The notes below the pieces were generated by a model, which saw nothing but the letters and a program-made list of their open reading frames with translations, was not told where the DNA came from and searched no databases. Source: Marinobacter vulgaris (GTDB lineage Bacteria > Pseudomonadota > Gammaproteobacteria > Pseudomonadales > Oleiphilaceae). Taken from it: a stretch of 64,000 nucleotides of DNA. The stretch spans positions 1 through 64,000 of the forward strand of contig NZ_QFWX01000004.1 of assembly GCF_003344045.1 (NCBI RefSeq). The letters are read 5' to 3'. Position numbers and translations under genes: made by a program. Below are positions 27,234-36,450 of this stretch, in pieces (the first letter of the stretch is position 1; each line of letters begins with the position of its first letter).

Positions 27234-28304
27234 CTATTTTCTATTGACATTTCTCAAAATTAAGCTCGTAACTGGCTTTGTAATTTTCGTAACTGGAATT
27301 GCAATAAGTAGCGACCCAAAAAGAACAAATGAAACTTTGAATATTGCACGCAACGGATCTGAGGCTACATTTTCCCATCCGAATTCGACTTCCGAATAAT
27401 GAATCAAAAATGAATGTATTATGAAAACACCATAGGCATGCTTGCTATACAAACCTACAAATTTATCTATAATTTTAATTTTTTCAAAAATTAATTGTAT
27501 GACGGGCTTCAAAAGTAACACTAAAAATATTACCGCAAAGCTTAGTGAAATATAATAAAGATTTGGAGAGAATGTGTGATTTGCCATATTTAAGTCTAGG
27601 TCGAAATATTTGAACGATGCGTAGGATAAAAAAAGTGAAATTAAAAATAGTAAAGACAATTTTTTCGAGCTAAAGTTTTCAGCTGCAGCATAATAATATG
27701 CACCAAAAAAAAAGAAGCCCATATTTACAATAGGCTGGTAAAAATTAAAAAAACCAATATAAAATATCGAACTTATATTCCAAACTAATTCACTAGCCGA
27801 TAATATTATTGATATAAAAATAGGAATTGCGAGAATTTTTAAACTTACCCTCGCAAAAAGAAATAGCGGAATGGAAATTAAAATTATAATAATTAAAGCT
27901 CTTAAAAACCAAATTTGTCCTAGGTTAAACGGCATCATCTCAGTTGCCGGGCTTACAAGAAACCATCGAGCCAAAGTGTAAGGACTAAGCTCTTCAAAGG
28001 ACGCAAAAAATAAATAATATATACTTACAATGAATCCAACAATCAAGTAATAAGGAATAATTATGGAAAGCAATCGTTTAAATGAGTAATAGCGAATGCT
28101 CTCAGCTCGCAGATAAACAGGATATGAAATCGCACCACTTACGAAGAAAAGTATTGGTAAAAATACATGAATGAACTGAGAGTAAGGAGTAAGGAACCAT
28201 GAGAGACCAAGATGAACCAGCACAACTCGTATAATGGATAGTCCTCTCAGCCTATCTATAAAGATCCGATCGTCGGAACTAATAACAGACATTACTTTAG
28301 TCAT
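27234..28304 (-). CDS. Membrane O-acyltransferase (acyltransferase 3 family)
   Basis: A 356-residue multi-pass inner-membrane protein with about ten hydrophobic segments. The family's opening block is visible as RIFIDRLRGLSIIRVVLVHLGLSW (about 13-36) with the conserved Arg and His, then FLPILFFVSGAISYPVYLR. Such proteins transfer acetyl or other acyl groups onto sugars of O-antigens and EPS. The gene is very AT-rich. ATG 28304 is preferred to TTG 28307; GGA lies about 9 bases upstream. It is the last gene of the minus-strand run from the core EPS genes before the IS-damaged region. Its 3' end lies about 110 bases from the convergent secreted-protein gene. Confidence 0.88.
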   Translation of the reverse strand: MTKVMSVISSDDRIFIDRLRGLSIIRVVLVHLGLSWFLTPYSQFIHVFLPILFFVSGAISYPVYLRAESIRYYSFKRLLSIIIPYYLIVGFIVSIYYLFFASFEELSPYTLARWFLVSPATEMMPFNLGQIWFLRALIIIILISIPLFLFARVSLKILAIPIFISIILSASELVWNISSIFYIGFFNFYQPIVNMGFFFFGAYYYAAAENFSSKKLSLLFLISLFLSYASFKYFDLDLNMANHTFSPNLYYISLSFAVIFLVLLLKPVIQLIFEKIKIIDKFVGLYSKHAYGVFIIHSFLIHYSEVEFGWENVASDPLRAIFKVSFVLFGSLLIAIPVTKITKPVTSLILRNVNRK

Positions 28305-28424
28305 CAATAATATCCAAGATGAGATTTTTTTACTTTACTTAAAAGATGATGGTGAAAAAACAACAACCAAAAATACGTTAAACATAATTAAGTCATCTCA
28401 AGCCTAGATGACTAAAAATAAAAT

Positions 28425-29360
28425 CTAAATATTTACGTTTTTTCGGAATACTCGTTTTCTAAACATGTACATAAACGACGGATTGTATTTCTCTAAAGCT
28501 CTGTATCGTTTAATTGTTTGCTTGGACATTATAACTCTATCTTTATAAACTTTAGGGGTTCCAAGAAAACCATCCTTAATACCTTTTGCCCAGTAGGTAA
28601 CGAATCCATCCCTGACGGCGTAAACGAATAGGGCCGAGAGGTCAATGAATAGCCTCTTTAGAGTCAACTGGATAGGATAGCAACGAGCTGCAAGCCAAAT
28701 AATATTTCTACTGTCATAATAGTACCGACGCCAACTTGGGCGACCTTCCGGAGCATGCGCATGCCTTACAACAATATCCGGTACGTATAAAATATCATAG
28801 TCTATATTCATCATACGAATAGCAAGATCTGGCCCCTCGTGGCTTATAAAGAAATAGTCAGGATAGGCCCCAGCTTTTGTGAACGCTAAGCGCTTAAAAG
28901 CAACCGCTCCTTCGCTAATTTCATAAGTTGAGAACGTAACATCACACCAATCTTCTATCTTCCGGTGGTGGCACCAATTAATCTGTTCTTCGGTTTCATC
29001 ATCGATGACCTTGAAATTTATTGCGCCCAGCTTATTTCTTTTATTAAAAAGTCTGAGAATTTTTCGAATATCTCTATCGGTTAGGCCGAAAACATCATCA
29101 TCTAAAGTGATCACGATATCCGCATTGGCTTCTGAAACTCCGATATTTCGACCGGCAACTCCAACATTTTCTTCTAATCTGATTATCCTTACGCCATCAA
29201 ACCCACTCAAAATCTCAGTTACAGGAACATCTGAGCAATTATCAACAACTATTAATTCGACTTCCTCAATGGAAATATCTAATATTTCACGAACGTTGCG
29301 AATGATTGAATCAGGGCGATTATAAGTAAGAATTACTATCGATATATTTGGATTTTGCAT
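28425..29360 (-). CDS. Family 2 glycosyltransferase
   Basis: A 311-residue GT-A glycosyltransferase. Visible motifs are ISIVILTYNRPDSIIRNV (about 5-22), ELIVVDNCSD (about 34-43), VGVAGRNIGVSEANADIVI (about 65-83) and the metal site TLDDDVFG (about 85-92). The YDILYVPDIVVRHAHAPEG block near residue 192 fits the rhamnosyltransferase-like branch of GT2, but the sugar is only a guess. It is AT-rich and lies between the acyltransferase and a GT4 gene with short spacers, in the variable part of the locus. Confidence 0.9.
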   Translation of the reverse strand: MQNPNISIVILTYNRPDSIIRNVREILDISIEEVELIVVDNCSDVPVTEILSGFDGVRIIRLEENVGVAGRNIGVSEANADIVITLDDDVFGLTDRDIRKILRLFNKRNKLGAINFKVIDDETEEQINWCHHRKIEDWCDVTFSTYEISEGAVAFKRLAFTKAGAYPDYFFISHEGPDLAIRMMNIDYDILYVPDIVVRHAHAPEGRPSWRRYYYDSRNIIWLAARCYPIQLTLKRLFIDLSALFVYAVRDGFVTYWAKGIKDGFLGTPKVYKDRVIMSKQTIKRYRALEKYNPSFMYMFRKRVFRKNVNI

Positions 29361-29373
29361 CTCGAAAACTCAA

Positions 29374-30525
29374 TTAATCTGATGGCCGTAAATTTTTATG
29401 TGTGACAGATCGATAAACATCCTCATAGGCCATGACCATTTTCTCAAGAGAATACCTTTCATTTACGGCCTTGAAAGCCCATTCGATACGTCTGGTTTCT
29501 TCTTCGGGCTCGGAGAGAAAGTCTTGGATTGCTGAAGCAATGTCGTCAGCATAAGGGCGGTCAATAATTACCCCGCCTTTTCCGAAACCTACTACGTTAC
29601 CCATTTCGCCAACATCAGTTACAACAACTCCAGTTTTTAGCGCCATGGCTTCGAGCAACGTAATAGGAAGTCCTTCTGAAATAGAGGGTATAGCTAAGAC
29701 TGAAGCAGTCCGAATTAGAGGATGGATATTATTTATATAACCCGGAAAAAGCACGTTTTCGAATAAACCACTCTCTCTTGCCTGTTTAGATGCCTCCCCT
29801 AAGAGTGGGCCATCGCCAGCCAAAATCAGACCAATGTTTTTATATTGCTTCTTCAAGAGAGACACGCTTTTTATTAACTCAGCAAAGTTTTTTTCTCTTG
29901 AAAATCGCCCCACTCCCAAAACTACCGGGCTGTGATTATCCAAAAAGTCGGTTATTTCCATGTTGATTTTTTGACGTGCACAAATTTCAACTTTATGAAC
30001 ATCAATACCGTTGGTGATCATGGTTATTGCATTTGAGTTCTTAATAAAGAAAGGCAGCTTCGGTATAATCTTTGAAGAGACAACAACAATCCTCGACGCT
30101 CGAGTCAGAGCTAATTTGTCAAAAACTTCGTAAAGCCGTCCTTTCGAAAACGGTCTAGAATACGTATATCCATGGAGCGTTGATACTAGCGGAAGCTTTC
30201 GGTAGCTATTGGGGAGCATGCCTAGCAGAACATTAAATTTGTACCCATGACTATGGAGGATATCGAAACCTTCCCTTTGAGCCCACCTTAAAATTGCTAT
30301 CGCCCCCTTAAGATTAAATCCTGGCTTCATTCGCCATGCTTGCACAGAGATTCCCCGGGCCGCACCCTCCTCTTCGATACTTTTAATTCCCTCACCAGGC
30401 ACTCCCGCACTAAGAATCACGGCATTAAGACCTTTTTCCTTTTGCTTCGTTGCAAGATCCAAAAGCATTTTCTCGGCACCATAAAGCCCGCCGCTATCGA
30501 TTAAGTGCAGTACCTTGAACTCCAT
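29374..30525 (-). CDS. Family 4 (GT-B) glycosyltransferase
   Basis: A 383-residue glycosyltransferase. The acceptor domain starts FKVLHLIDSGGLYGAEKMLLDL with the glycine loop and Gly-Ala-Glu typical of GT4. The donor domain has PVVLGVGRFSREKNFAELIKSV (about 204-225) and SISEGLPITLLEAMALKTGVVV with the E-x7-E glutamates. AAGGG lies upstream of the ATG. It starts 7 bases after the stop of the membrane GT2 gene and is the first of the AT-richer, presumably exchanged genes that follow the conserved core module. Confidence 0.92.
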   Translation of the reverse strand: MEFKVLHLIDSGGLYGAEKMLLDLATKQKEKGLNAVILSAGVPGEGIKSIEEEGAARGISVQAWRMKPGFNLKGAIAILRWAQREGFDILHSHGYKFNVLLGMLPNSYRKLPLVSTLHGYTYSRPFSKGRLYEVFDKLALTRASRIVVVSSKIIPKLPFFIKNSNAITMITNGIDVHKVEICARQKINMEITDFLDNHSPVVLGVGRFSREKNFAELIKSVSLLKKQYKNIGLILAGDGPLLGEASKQARESGLFENVLFPGYINNIHPLIRTASVLAIPSISEGLPITLLEAMALKTGVVVTDVGEMGNVVGFGKGGVIIDRPYADDIASAIQDFLSEPEEETRRIEWAFKAVNERYSLEKMVMAYEDVYRSVTHKNLRPSD

Positions 30526-30532
30526 TGCAGTC

Positions 30533-31690
30533 TTAACCCTTCCTTGGATTCCATATGATTTTTTTCTCCCCTTTCATAAACGCTTTTACAGCCTTCAGGG
30601 AGGCAATATTGAGCAGTATAAAGTAGTAAGGTACCGCGTAGATGATAAGCAGATGCCGGCCGGCTGCCTCCTGGCTGTGGCCAACCCAGGCAAAAGCGTA
30701 TAAGAATATCAGGCCAATGGCGGCAAGCAGATAAATATCGCCTTTTGGTGAAAGGAGTAACGACGCGATGGTTAATAGCGCCAGCGGTACAAATGCGAAG
30801 TACCGAAGCAACTTGTGTGACGTCAGCTGAATTGCATACATGCCATGGGTTGCCGGATTCATCAGATGCTTCATGTCTTTTAACGCCCACAGGGCGCGGA
30901 GACTCACCCGGACTCGCATGCTTAGTTCGCTGCTGCTGTCGTGCAGGGCCTCCTCTTTCAACAGGGCTTGAGGCTCATAGACGACACGATATCCCTGCTC
31001 TACTACTTTCAAAGGCTGTACGAAATCCGGTAGCTGGTCGGCCCTGAGAGGCTGGTAGAGGGTCTTTCGCATGGCGTCTATGCCGCCGTCTACGCCCACA
31101 ACAGAACCCAATGCTGTCTCCTGTTCCCGCAACCAGTTTTCATATTTCATGTAGGCACTGCAACCGTCACCTATCAGGGAACCGTCGTCGTTCACATAGA
31201 CCATCTTTCCCGTGACATACCCTATCTCAGGGTCAGCGAAGTTGCTGCACAGGTATTTAATGGCCTGTCTGTCCCACTGGGAGTTGGCGTCTGAAAAAAG
31301 AAGGATATCGCCGGTGGATTCCCGCACCAGGGTGTTCAGGCCGGCAGTTTTGCCCTGCCTTGGTACCTGGCGGAACAGGCGGATCGGAAAAGGTGCAGAG
31401 CTTGCGACACGATCGATTATTTCATCGGTGCCGTCATCGGATTCATCCGAGACCACCAGCACTTCCAGTTTCTCTGCCGGATAGTCCTGCGCCAGTTTGT
31501 TATGGAGGGTCGCTTCAATGTCCTTGGCCTCGTTGTAGGCGGCAATAAGGATGGACACCTTTGGCTGGTAACCAATATCGGCTTTCACAGGCTTCGGCCA
31601 TAACCTGGCAAACGCACTCGCCAACAGCGGGTAACCGAAATAGATGTAGAAAAGCAGTAACAGAGACAGCCAGAACATCGGTACTAGCAT
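30533..31690 (-). CDS. Membrane family 2 glycosyltransferase
   Basis: A 385-residue membrane GT2 of the cellulose/hyaluronan-synthase-like layout. An N-terminal membrane segment (MFWLSLLLLFYIYFGYPLLA) is followed by a cytoplasmic catalytic domain with VSILIAAYNEAKDIEA (about 45-60), VVSDESDDGTDEI, LFSDANSQWD (about 130-139) and a late VVEQGYRVVYEPQALLKEEA block. Three more membrane segments lie near residues 285-360. It may add a sugar to the lipid-linked repeat or act processively. It overlaps the deacetylase stop by 7 bases and belongs with the GC-rich core genes. Confidence 0.9.
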   Translation of the reverse strand: MLVPMFWLSLLLLFYIYFGYPLLASAFARLWPKPVKADIGYQPKVSILIAAYNEAKDIEATLHNKLAQDYPAEKLEVLVVSDESDDGTDEIIDRVASSAPFPIRLFRQVPRQGKTAGLNTLVRESTGDILLFSDANSQWDRQAIKYLCSNFADPEIGYVTGKMVYVNDDGSLIGDGCSAYMKYENWLREQETALGSVVGVDGGIDAMRKTLYQPLRADQLPDFVQPLKVVEQGYRVVYEPQALLKEEALHDSSSELSMRVRVSLRALWALKDMKHLMNPATHGMYAIQLTSHKLLRYFAFVPLALLTIASLLLSPKGDIYLLAAIGLIFLYAFAWVGHSQEAAGRHLLIIYAVPYYFILLNIASLKAVKAFMKGEKKIIWNPRKG

Positions 31691-32601
31691 GACGATGTGA
31701 ATTCCATACTCGCTTGGCTGACAGTCTCCGGCGGCTCGTGGGCAAGCAACTGCTGGTCTCTTAATACGTCACTCATGGCAGTAAACCGGAACTGACCCAG
31801 CAGCTGGTCCAGCCTTTGCTCGCACACATCCAGATTGTTGTAATGCCGGAAGCGGGAGAACCATTTTACGTTCAGCCGTGGCTGCTCCGGATCTACTTCC
31901 CATGGGTGGAGATAGAACACGAATGGCTGACCCTGTCGGTTTATACTGCCAAGCCCCCAGCGGCTGAACCAGTACGGAAACAACCGGAAATAACCGCCGC
32001 CTGCGATGGGCAGCGTATAACCTGGAAGCTTCAGGGTACTCAGGGGAAACTCCGCCAATTCATGCCCTTTGTCAGTTGTCAGCCGGTGGGGCCAGCGGGG
32101 TGTGCCCGGCATGCCGTACCTGTCGTGGTGAACCGGAAATATGGATGAGTCCCAGACAAAGCCTTCTTCGGCCAGTATATCCAGAGCCCAGCGCGACTGG
32201 TTGGTGATGGAGTAACTGGCGGCACGGTATCCGGTAACGGGTTCGCCGGTGATGTCCTCGAGGATCTGTTTCGAGCGCCGCGTTTCTTCGCGGAAAACTT
32301 CCGGGGTCTGGTTATAGATCAGCTGGTGGCTATAACCATGGCTGGCCACTTCATGGCCGGCTTTCTGTATATCGCGAACCAGCTTGGGCGATTTCTCCGC
32401 CACCCAGCCCAGGGTAAAGAAGGTTGCCCGGGTATTGTGCCGAGCAAGTAATTCCAGCAGCCTGTGAGTGTTGGCCTCAACGCGGTACTCCATGGAATGC
32501 CAGTCTTCCCGTTTTACGGCCTCGGCCAGGGCAGCTACCTGGAAATAGTCTTCTACATCAATGGTTAGTGCGTTTGCTATCCGACTATTATTGGTATTCA
32601 T
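31684..32601 (-). CDS. XrtA-system polysaccharide deacetylase (DUF3473 type)
   Basis: A 305-residue NodB-type deacetylase of the subfamily found in exosortase A loci. The start is short, with the metal-binding block ALTIDVEDYFQVAAL (Asp15 and Asp18) near the N-terminus. EVASHGYSHQLI (about 85-96) supplies the histidines, and GYRAASYSI and PYWFSRWGLGSINRQGQPFVFYLHPWE follow, the last being the DUF3473 region. No signal peptide is visible, as usual for this group. It would deacetylate sugars of the EPS. It sits between the outer-membrane barrel gene and the membrane GT2 gene with tight spacing. Confidence 0.93.
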   Translation of the reverse strand: MNTNNSRIANALTIDVEDYFQVAALAEAVKREDWHSMEYRVEANTHRLLELLARHNTRATFFTLGWVAEKSPKLVRDIQKAGHEVASHGYSHQLIYNQTPEVFREETRRSKQILEDITGEPVTGYRAASYSITNQSRWALDILAEEGFVWDSSIFPVHHDRYGMPGTPRWPHRLTTDKGHELAEFPLSTLKLPGYTLPIAGGGYFRLFPYWFSRWGLGSINRQGQPFVFYLHPWEVDPEQPRLNVKWFSRFRHYNNLDVCEQRLDQLLGQFRFTAMSDVLRDQQLLAHEPPETVSQASMEFTSSC

Positions 32602-32617
32602 TAGCGCGCTTCCCTAC

Positions 32618-33904
32618 TCAGAAAAATTGATAATTGAGGGAAACCCTAACCCAGTTTTCATCATATTCCCTGGATTGAATGTCGCTGGTCTTTTTCTGGT
32701 GCCCGATGGCAGAACTGATCCCCATTCTGGTCGTCAGCTGATAGTCCAGCCCGAGGGACAGCCCGAGTAGATCATCTTCGGTATCATCCTCTTCAAAGCT
32801 CCGCCGCTCGTAGCCGGCATCGGTAAACCATGAAAGCAGCTCCGTTACCGGCCTGGAGTAACGGGCGTCAATTCCGATCCGCTCTTCGCGGTTGTCGGTC
32901 CGGATGAAGTCACTGCGGCTGGCTGTCAGCCCCGTGCTAAAGGAAGATCCGTCACTGAACCGCGTATTGTAACCAGCGCTTACCACTGTGACTTCCACGG
33001 CGGACGTTTCCGTCAGGTTGAAATTGAAGTCCTCGAACTGAAAACCCAGCGTCGATGTCTGATCCGTTAGCCGGCGGTTGGCATTCAGCGTGAAAGTACT
33101 GGTCGGGTTAATGGTTCGCACGATGTTCAGACTGCCAGTTATGCCATCGCTGGACACCTCCTGGCTGCCCAAGCGAGTCTCAAGCTGATTTACGCCAATG
33201 GAGCCACTTATCCGGGTGGTTGCCCAGGTTTTACTGAATGTTGCGCTAACTGATTCCCTGTCCAGTTCTTCTTCAGTATCCAGTTCCGTGCGCTCTGCAC
33301 TGGCCGACAGGCCTCCCTGCAGGGTTTCACTGAAACTGTGGTTATAGGCAGCTGTGGCGGTTACGCGATCGCTGTCTGGCTCTTCCGGCTCTTCAAACTC
33401 GGTGTTTTCGTAAGCAGCAGAGAACTGCAACTGGTCGACCTGAGTTAATCGCATTGTGTAGACCGGGCCCGTGCTGAAAACGTTTTTCCGGGTCTGGTTG
33501 TCGCGGGTGGTGGCCTGGCGGGTGTCCTGTGTGACCTGGCTGATTCTGTTTGAAGCCTGCCACACCAGACCATCGGTGAGTTCGCATTGTCCGCTCAGAC
33601 TACCATTTGTATAAACTTCCGGGTCGAAGGTGTCTTCATGCCAGTAGCCATAGCCGAGCCCCATATCTACCGAAGATGTGCACCGCCCCGGGTCGCTCAG
33701 ATACTGGTAATTCAGGTTTACCCGGGTTTCCAGATCGCTTTCGGGATTACTTTCAACGCGGCGCGAGTTATCAGAGTAGCGGTTATCAATACCGCCAGAC
33801 AGGCTGCTGGTAGCCCCGATAGCTGGCCCGCTTCCCAACAGCAACAGGCCTGCGCCGACAGAGATGATCCATCGAATCTTCCCTGATCGATAACGCTCAT
33901 CCAT
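32618..33904 (-). CDS. PEP-CTERM-system-associated outer-membrane beta-barrel protein
   Basis: A 428-residue exported protein. The signal peptide covers about residues 10-30 (WIISVGAGLLLLGSGPAIGA). The rest consists of alternating polar and hydrophobic stretches of 8-12 residues with Tyr and Trp at intervals and a terminal Phe (SLNYQFF), all typical of outer-membrane barrels. Barrel proteins of about this length are a standard part of exosortase A loci and probably take part in secreting or anchoring the polysaccharide across the outer membrane. The ATG overlaps the stop of the CpsD-like gene by 8 bases, with AGGAG 10 bases upstream. Confidence 0.85.
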   Translation of the reverse strand: MDERYRSGKIRWIISVGAGLLLLGSGPAIGATSSLSGGIDNRYSDNSRRVESNPESDLETRVNLNYQYLSDPGRCTSSVDMGLGYGYWHEDTFDPEVYTNGSLSGQCELTDGLVWQASNRISQVTQDTRQATTRDNQTRKNVFSTGPVYTMRLTQVDQLQFSAAYENTEFEEPEEPDSDRVTATAAYNHSFSETLQGGLSASAERTELDTEEELDRESVSATFSKTWATTRISGSIGVNQLETRLGSQEVSSDGITGSLNIVRTINPTSTFTLNANRRLTDQTSTLGFQFEDFNFNLTETSAVEVTVVSAGYNTRFSDGSSFSTGLTASRSDFIRTDNREERIGIDARYSRPVTELLSWFTDAGYERRSFEEDDTEDDLLGLSLGLDYQLTTRMGISSAIGHQKKTSDIQSREYDENWVRVSLNYQFF

Positions 33905-34865
33905 TGATGACAGCTCCTACAAACTTTTCCGGGTCAAATGCCTGAGCGGCGTTATCTACGGCAGCCGCTGTTATCTGACCGTGTGGCACTACCAACATCG
34001 AATAATCGCACAGATCACCAAGAATACGGGCATCCGGCGAATCACTGATCGGTGCCGTGTCAAGCACAATGAAGCGGTCCGGATAGCGGCGGCGAATTGC
34101 CAGGAGGAATTGCTTCATCCGAAAGGACGTAAAGAATTCTGCCGCGTTCTCTCTACGGCTGCCTGCAGGCACAAGCCGCAAGCGGGGAATGCCTGTCGGG
34201 TAAATGATCTTTCCGATGTCGTAATCGGAATCTTCCAGAAAATCTGTCAGGCCGGCTTCGGCCGCAAGATCCAGTTGAGAATGAAGTGTCGGATGTCGCA
34301 GATTACAGTCAATAATGAGCGCTGTTTTTGACTGATCAAACGCAAATGCTGCTGCGAGGTTCAGAGCCATGAAGGATGCGCCCGCCCCCTCCTTTGCTCC
34401 GCTGACTACCAGGGTGAAGTTATTTCCCCCTGAAAGCTCGAGCAGTTTTGTCCTCAGATGACGGAACCGGTTGACCAGGTCACGGTTTCTTGACTCAGGA
34501 TAGATGATGCGTCGTTCGTCCAGATCATCGGGCGTGAGCCTGCGAGGCTCCTGCATTTTGACGATCTGTTTGCTAATGACGTATTTGTCGACAGCGCCGG
34601 GACCAAGTTCAAGAGAACTGGGCACCAACATTCGGGAATCGTCCCACTCGGAGTAAGCGGAGCCGTTTCGCGGTGACTGGTCTGAGCCGTTGGCATCCTG
34701 TCGGCGTAGGTTTTTTTGATTGTCAGCCTCCCTGTTATCTGAGTTCTTGTTATCTGAGATCCGATCGTCACTTTGCCCGCGACGCTCGTCTTCAAATGTT
34801 GCATCAAACTTTGCACTTTCGACATCTTCCGAAGAGCCAGAGGCACCCTGCCTATATTTCGCCAT
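33897..34865 (-). CDS. CpsD/CapB-like ATPase with a degenerate Walker A motif
   Basis: A 322-residue cytoplasmic partner of the chain-length protein. The first 120 residues are charged and disordered-looking. The ATPase-like domain begins LVVSGAKEGAGASFMALNLAA, where the family's G-x-G-K-S/T reads GAGAS (about 160-164): the catalytic P-loop lysine is alanine. Walker A' (ALIIDCNLRHP) and Walker B-like FIVLDTAPISDSPDA are kept. The C-terminus ends VGAVING with no tyrosine cluster, so it is unlikely to be an active tyrosine autokinase. ATG 34865 overlaps the Wzz stop as TGATG, with GGGAG 7 bases upstream; TTG 34868 is rejected. It may work as a structural or regulatory partner of Wzz. Confidence 0.85.
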   Translation of the reverse strand: MAKYRQGASGSSEDVESAKFDATFEDERRGQSDDRISDNKNSDNREADNQKNLRRQDANGSDQSPRNGSAYSEWDDSRMLVPSSLELGPGAVDKYVISKQIVKMQEPRRLTPDDLDERRIIYPESRNRDLVNRFRHLRTKLLELSGGNNFTLVVSGAKEGAGASFMALNLAAAFAFDQSKTALIIDCNLRHPTLHSQLDLAAEAGLTDFLEDSDYDIGKIIYPTGIPRLRLVPAGSRRENAAEFFTSFRMKQFLLAIRRRYPDRFIVLDTAPISDSPDARILGDLCDYSMLVVPHGQITAAAVDNAAQAFDPEKFVGAVING

Positions 34866-36391
34866 CAAATAACTCCCATCAGCGCAGCGCCCGCAATGAC
34901 AATGTATGCAACTACCGATATTACGGCAAACACGGAAATAGTGACGGTAACCAAGCGGTCCCGGCGTTTCTCATAAGGTGTCCTTACGGGAGGCATTTCC
35001 GCAAGCACTGGTAAACCGATGCTAGCTTCAAGCTGTTGGCGCGCCCGAACTCGCGGATCGATCTGGAGTAACCCGGCGATAGCGCCAAAAGGCGCGAGGG
35101 CACCCAAAAACAGCCCTGCAAACGCAAAGGTTGAAAACTTCATATCCGAGGGTGATGTAGGGAATTGAGCTGATTCATAAATTTCGTAATTAAGGCCCTG
35201 ACCCTCGATGTCCAGGTGCATGGACACCCGCGCCCTTTCCCGGCGCTTCAGCAAATCGTTATAGATTTGAGTATTCACATCCATGTCCCGGGTAATCTCT
35301 GCGTACTGGGTCTTGTTTTCCTGGATTCGATCCATTCGCTGTTCCTGTTCGGCAATCAGCTGGTTTAGCGAGTTGATGCGAGTTATGAGGGTCTGCAAAT
35401 CGGCCCGAGTTCTGGACAAAGAGGAGCGAATGTCCTGATAGATAGGATTGACAACATCCTCTCCAGAAACAACCTGGTCTCCCTCCTCTCCCTGCTCAAT
35501 AGCTCTTTGCCGCTGCTTGCGAAGCTCCGCGATCTGCTCTTTCAGGATCACAATGTCAGGATAGGAGTCCAGGTATCGCAAACGCAGGTCGTCAAGCTGT
35601 GACTCCATGGAACTGATTCTCTGTTGAAAGGCATCAGCCGTTCTGCCCTGGCGGAGTGTCGGATCGATGCTACTTAACTGGTTTTCCAGAGACCGGACTC
35701 TCGACTCCACCTCAGTCTTTTCCATTTCGGCAAGCTCAAGCTGCGACTTCAGACTGTTCATTCGTGAACTTGCCTCGCCCTCCGTTCCTTCTTTGTTCTC
35801 AGACAAAAAGTCCTGCAGCCTTTTTTCTACATCGGCCAACTGGCGCTCATAGCTTTTCACCTGCTTGTCGATAAAATTGTAGGCGCTCCTGCTCTCACTA
35901 CGCTTTCTATCGGAACTTTCCGCTATAAATAATTGGCCAAGTTTCTGGGCAATACGAAATGCCTCAATTGGCGACTCTGAACTATAACCAATTGAAAAAT
36001 AGCTGCCGCCAACGTGCCTGACACTCATATTACTCCGTAATGCCAGTATTCTTGCCTCAAGCGCTTCGTCGTCTATGTTGCGAGCGTCCGGCCCATATAT
36101 ATCGGGATCTTTGGCCAACTGCCCAACCACGTCCCTGTTGGAGAGGGTTTGTCTGGCCGAAGAGGTCTGTTCACTTATTTTCGTTGTAACTGCGCTGCCT
36201 TCCATCAGTGGGCCAATAATATTTTGATCATCCACAAAGATGATAACTTCCGACCTGTACTGGTAAGGCCAGACAAAGCCGGTAGCAAGTACAGCGAAGC
36301 TCACAACCGCAAAAGCGATGAGCACCAGCCATTTGCGGGCGCGGACTTCCCTCAGAATTTCAACCGGTAAACTAGATAGTGGAAGTGCCAT
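34865..36391 (-). CDS. Wzz/GumC-type chain-length determinant, exosortase-associated
   Basis: A 508-residue polysaccharide co-polymerase. One membrane segment near residues 22-42 (WLVLIAFAVVSFAVLATGFVW) is followed by a large periplasmic part with long coiled coils (about 165-400, heptads rich in Glu, Gln, Arg and Leu). The proline-rich segment before the second membrane helix (FPTSPSDMKFSTFAFAGLFLGALAPFG) is present, as is a final membrane helix near residues 485-505. It controls EPS chain length and works with the ATPase encoded next to it and the Wza-type exporter before it. It has 60 bases of spacing from that upstream gene. Confidence 0.93.
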   Translation of the reverse strand: MALPLSSLPVEILREVRARKWLVLIAFAVVSFAVLATGFVWPYQYRSEVIIFVDDQNIIGPLMEGSAVTTKISEQTSSARQTLSNRDVVGQLAKDPDIYGPDARNIDDEALEARILALRSNMSVRHVGGSYFSIGYSSESPIEAFRIAQKLGQLFIAESSDRKRSESRSAYNFIDKQVKSYERQLADVEKRLQDFLSENKEGTEGEASSRMNSLKSQLELAEMEKTEVESRVRSLENQLSSIDPTLRQGRTADAFQQRISSMESQLDDLRLRYLDSYPDIVILKEQIAELRKQRQRAIEQGEEGDQVVSGEDVVNPIYQDIRSSLSRTRADLQTLITRINSLNQLIAEQEQRMDRIQENKTQYAEITRDMDVNTQIYNDLLKRRERARVSMHLDIEGQGLNYEIYESAQFPTSPSDMKFSTFAFAGLFLGALAPFGAIAGLLQIDPRVRARQQLEASIGLPVLAEMPPVRTPYEKRRDRLVTVTISVFAVISVVAYIVIAGAALMGVI

Positions 36392-36450
36392 TTCGAATAT
36401 CCAAAGTGTTAGTCAGCAATTAGCGCAGCGTCGTTGATCTGATGAGACAA

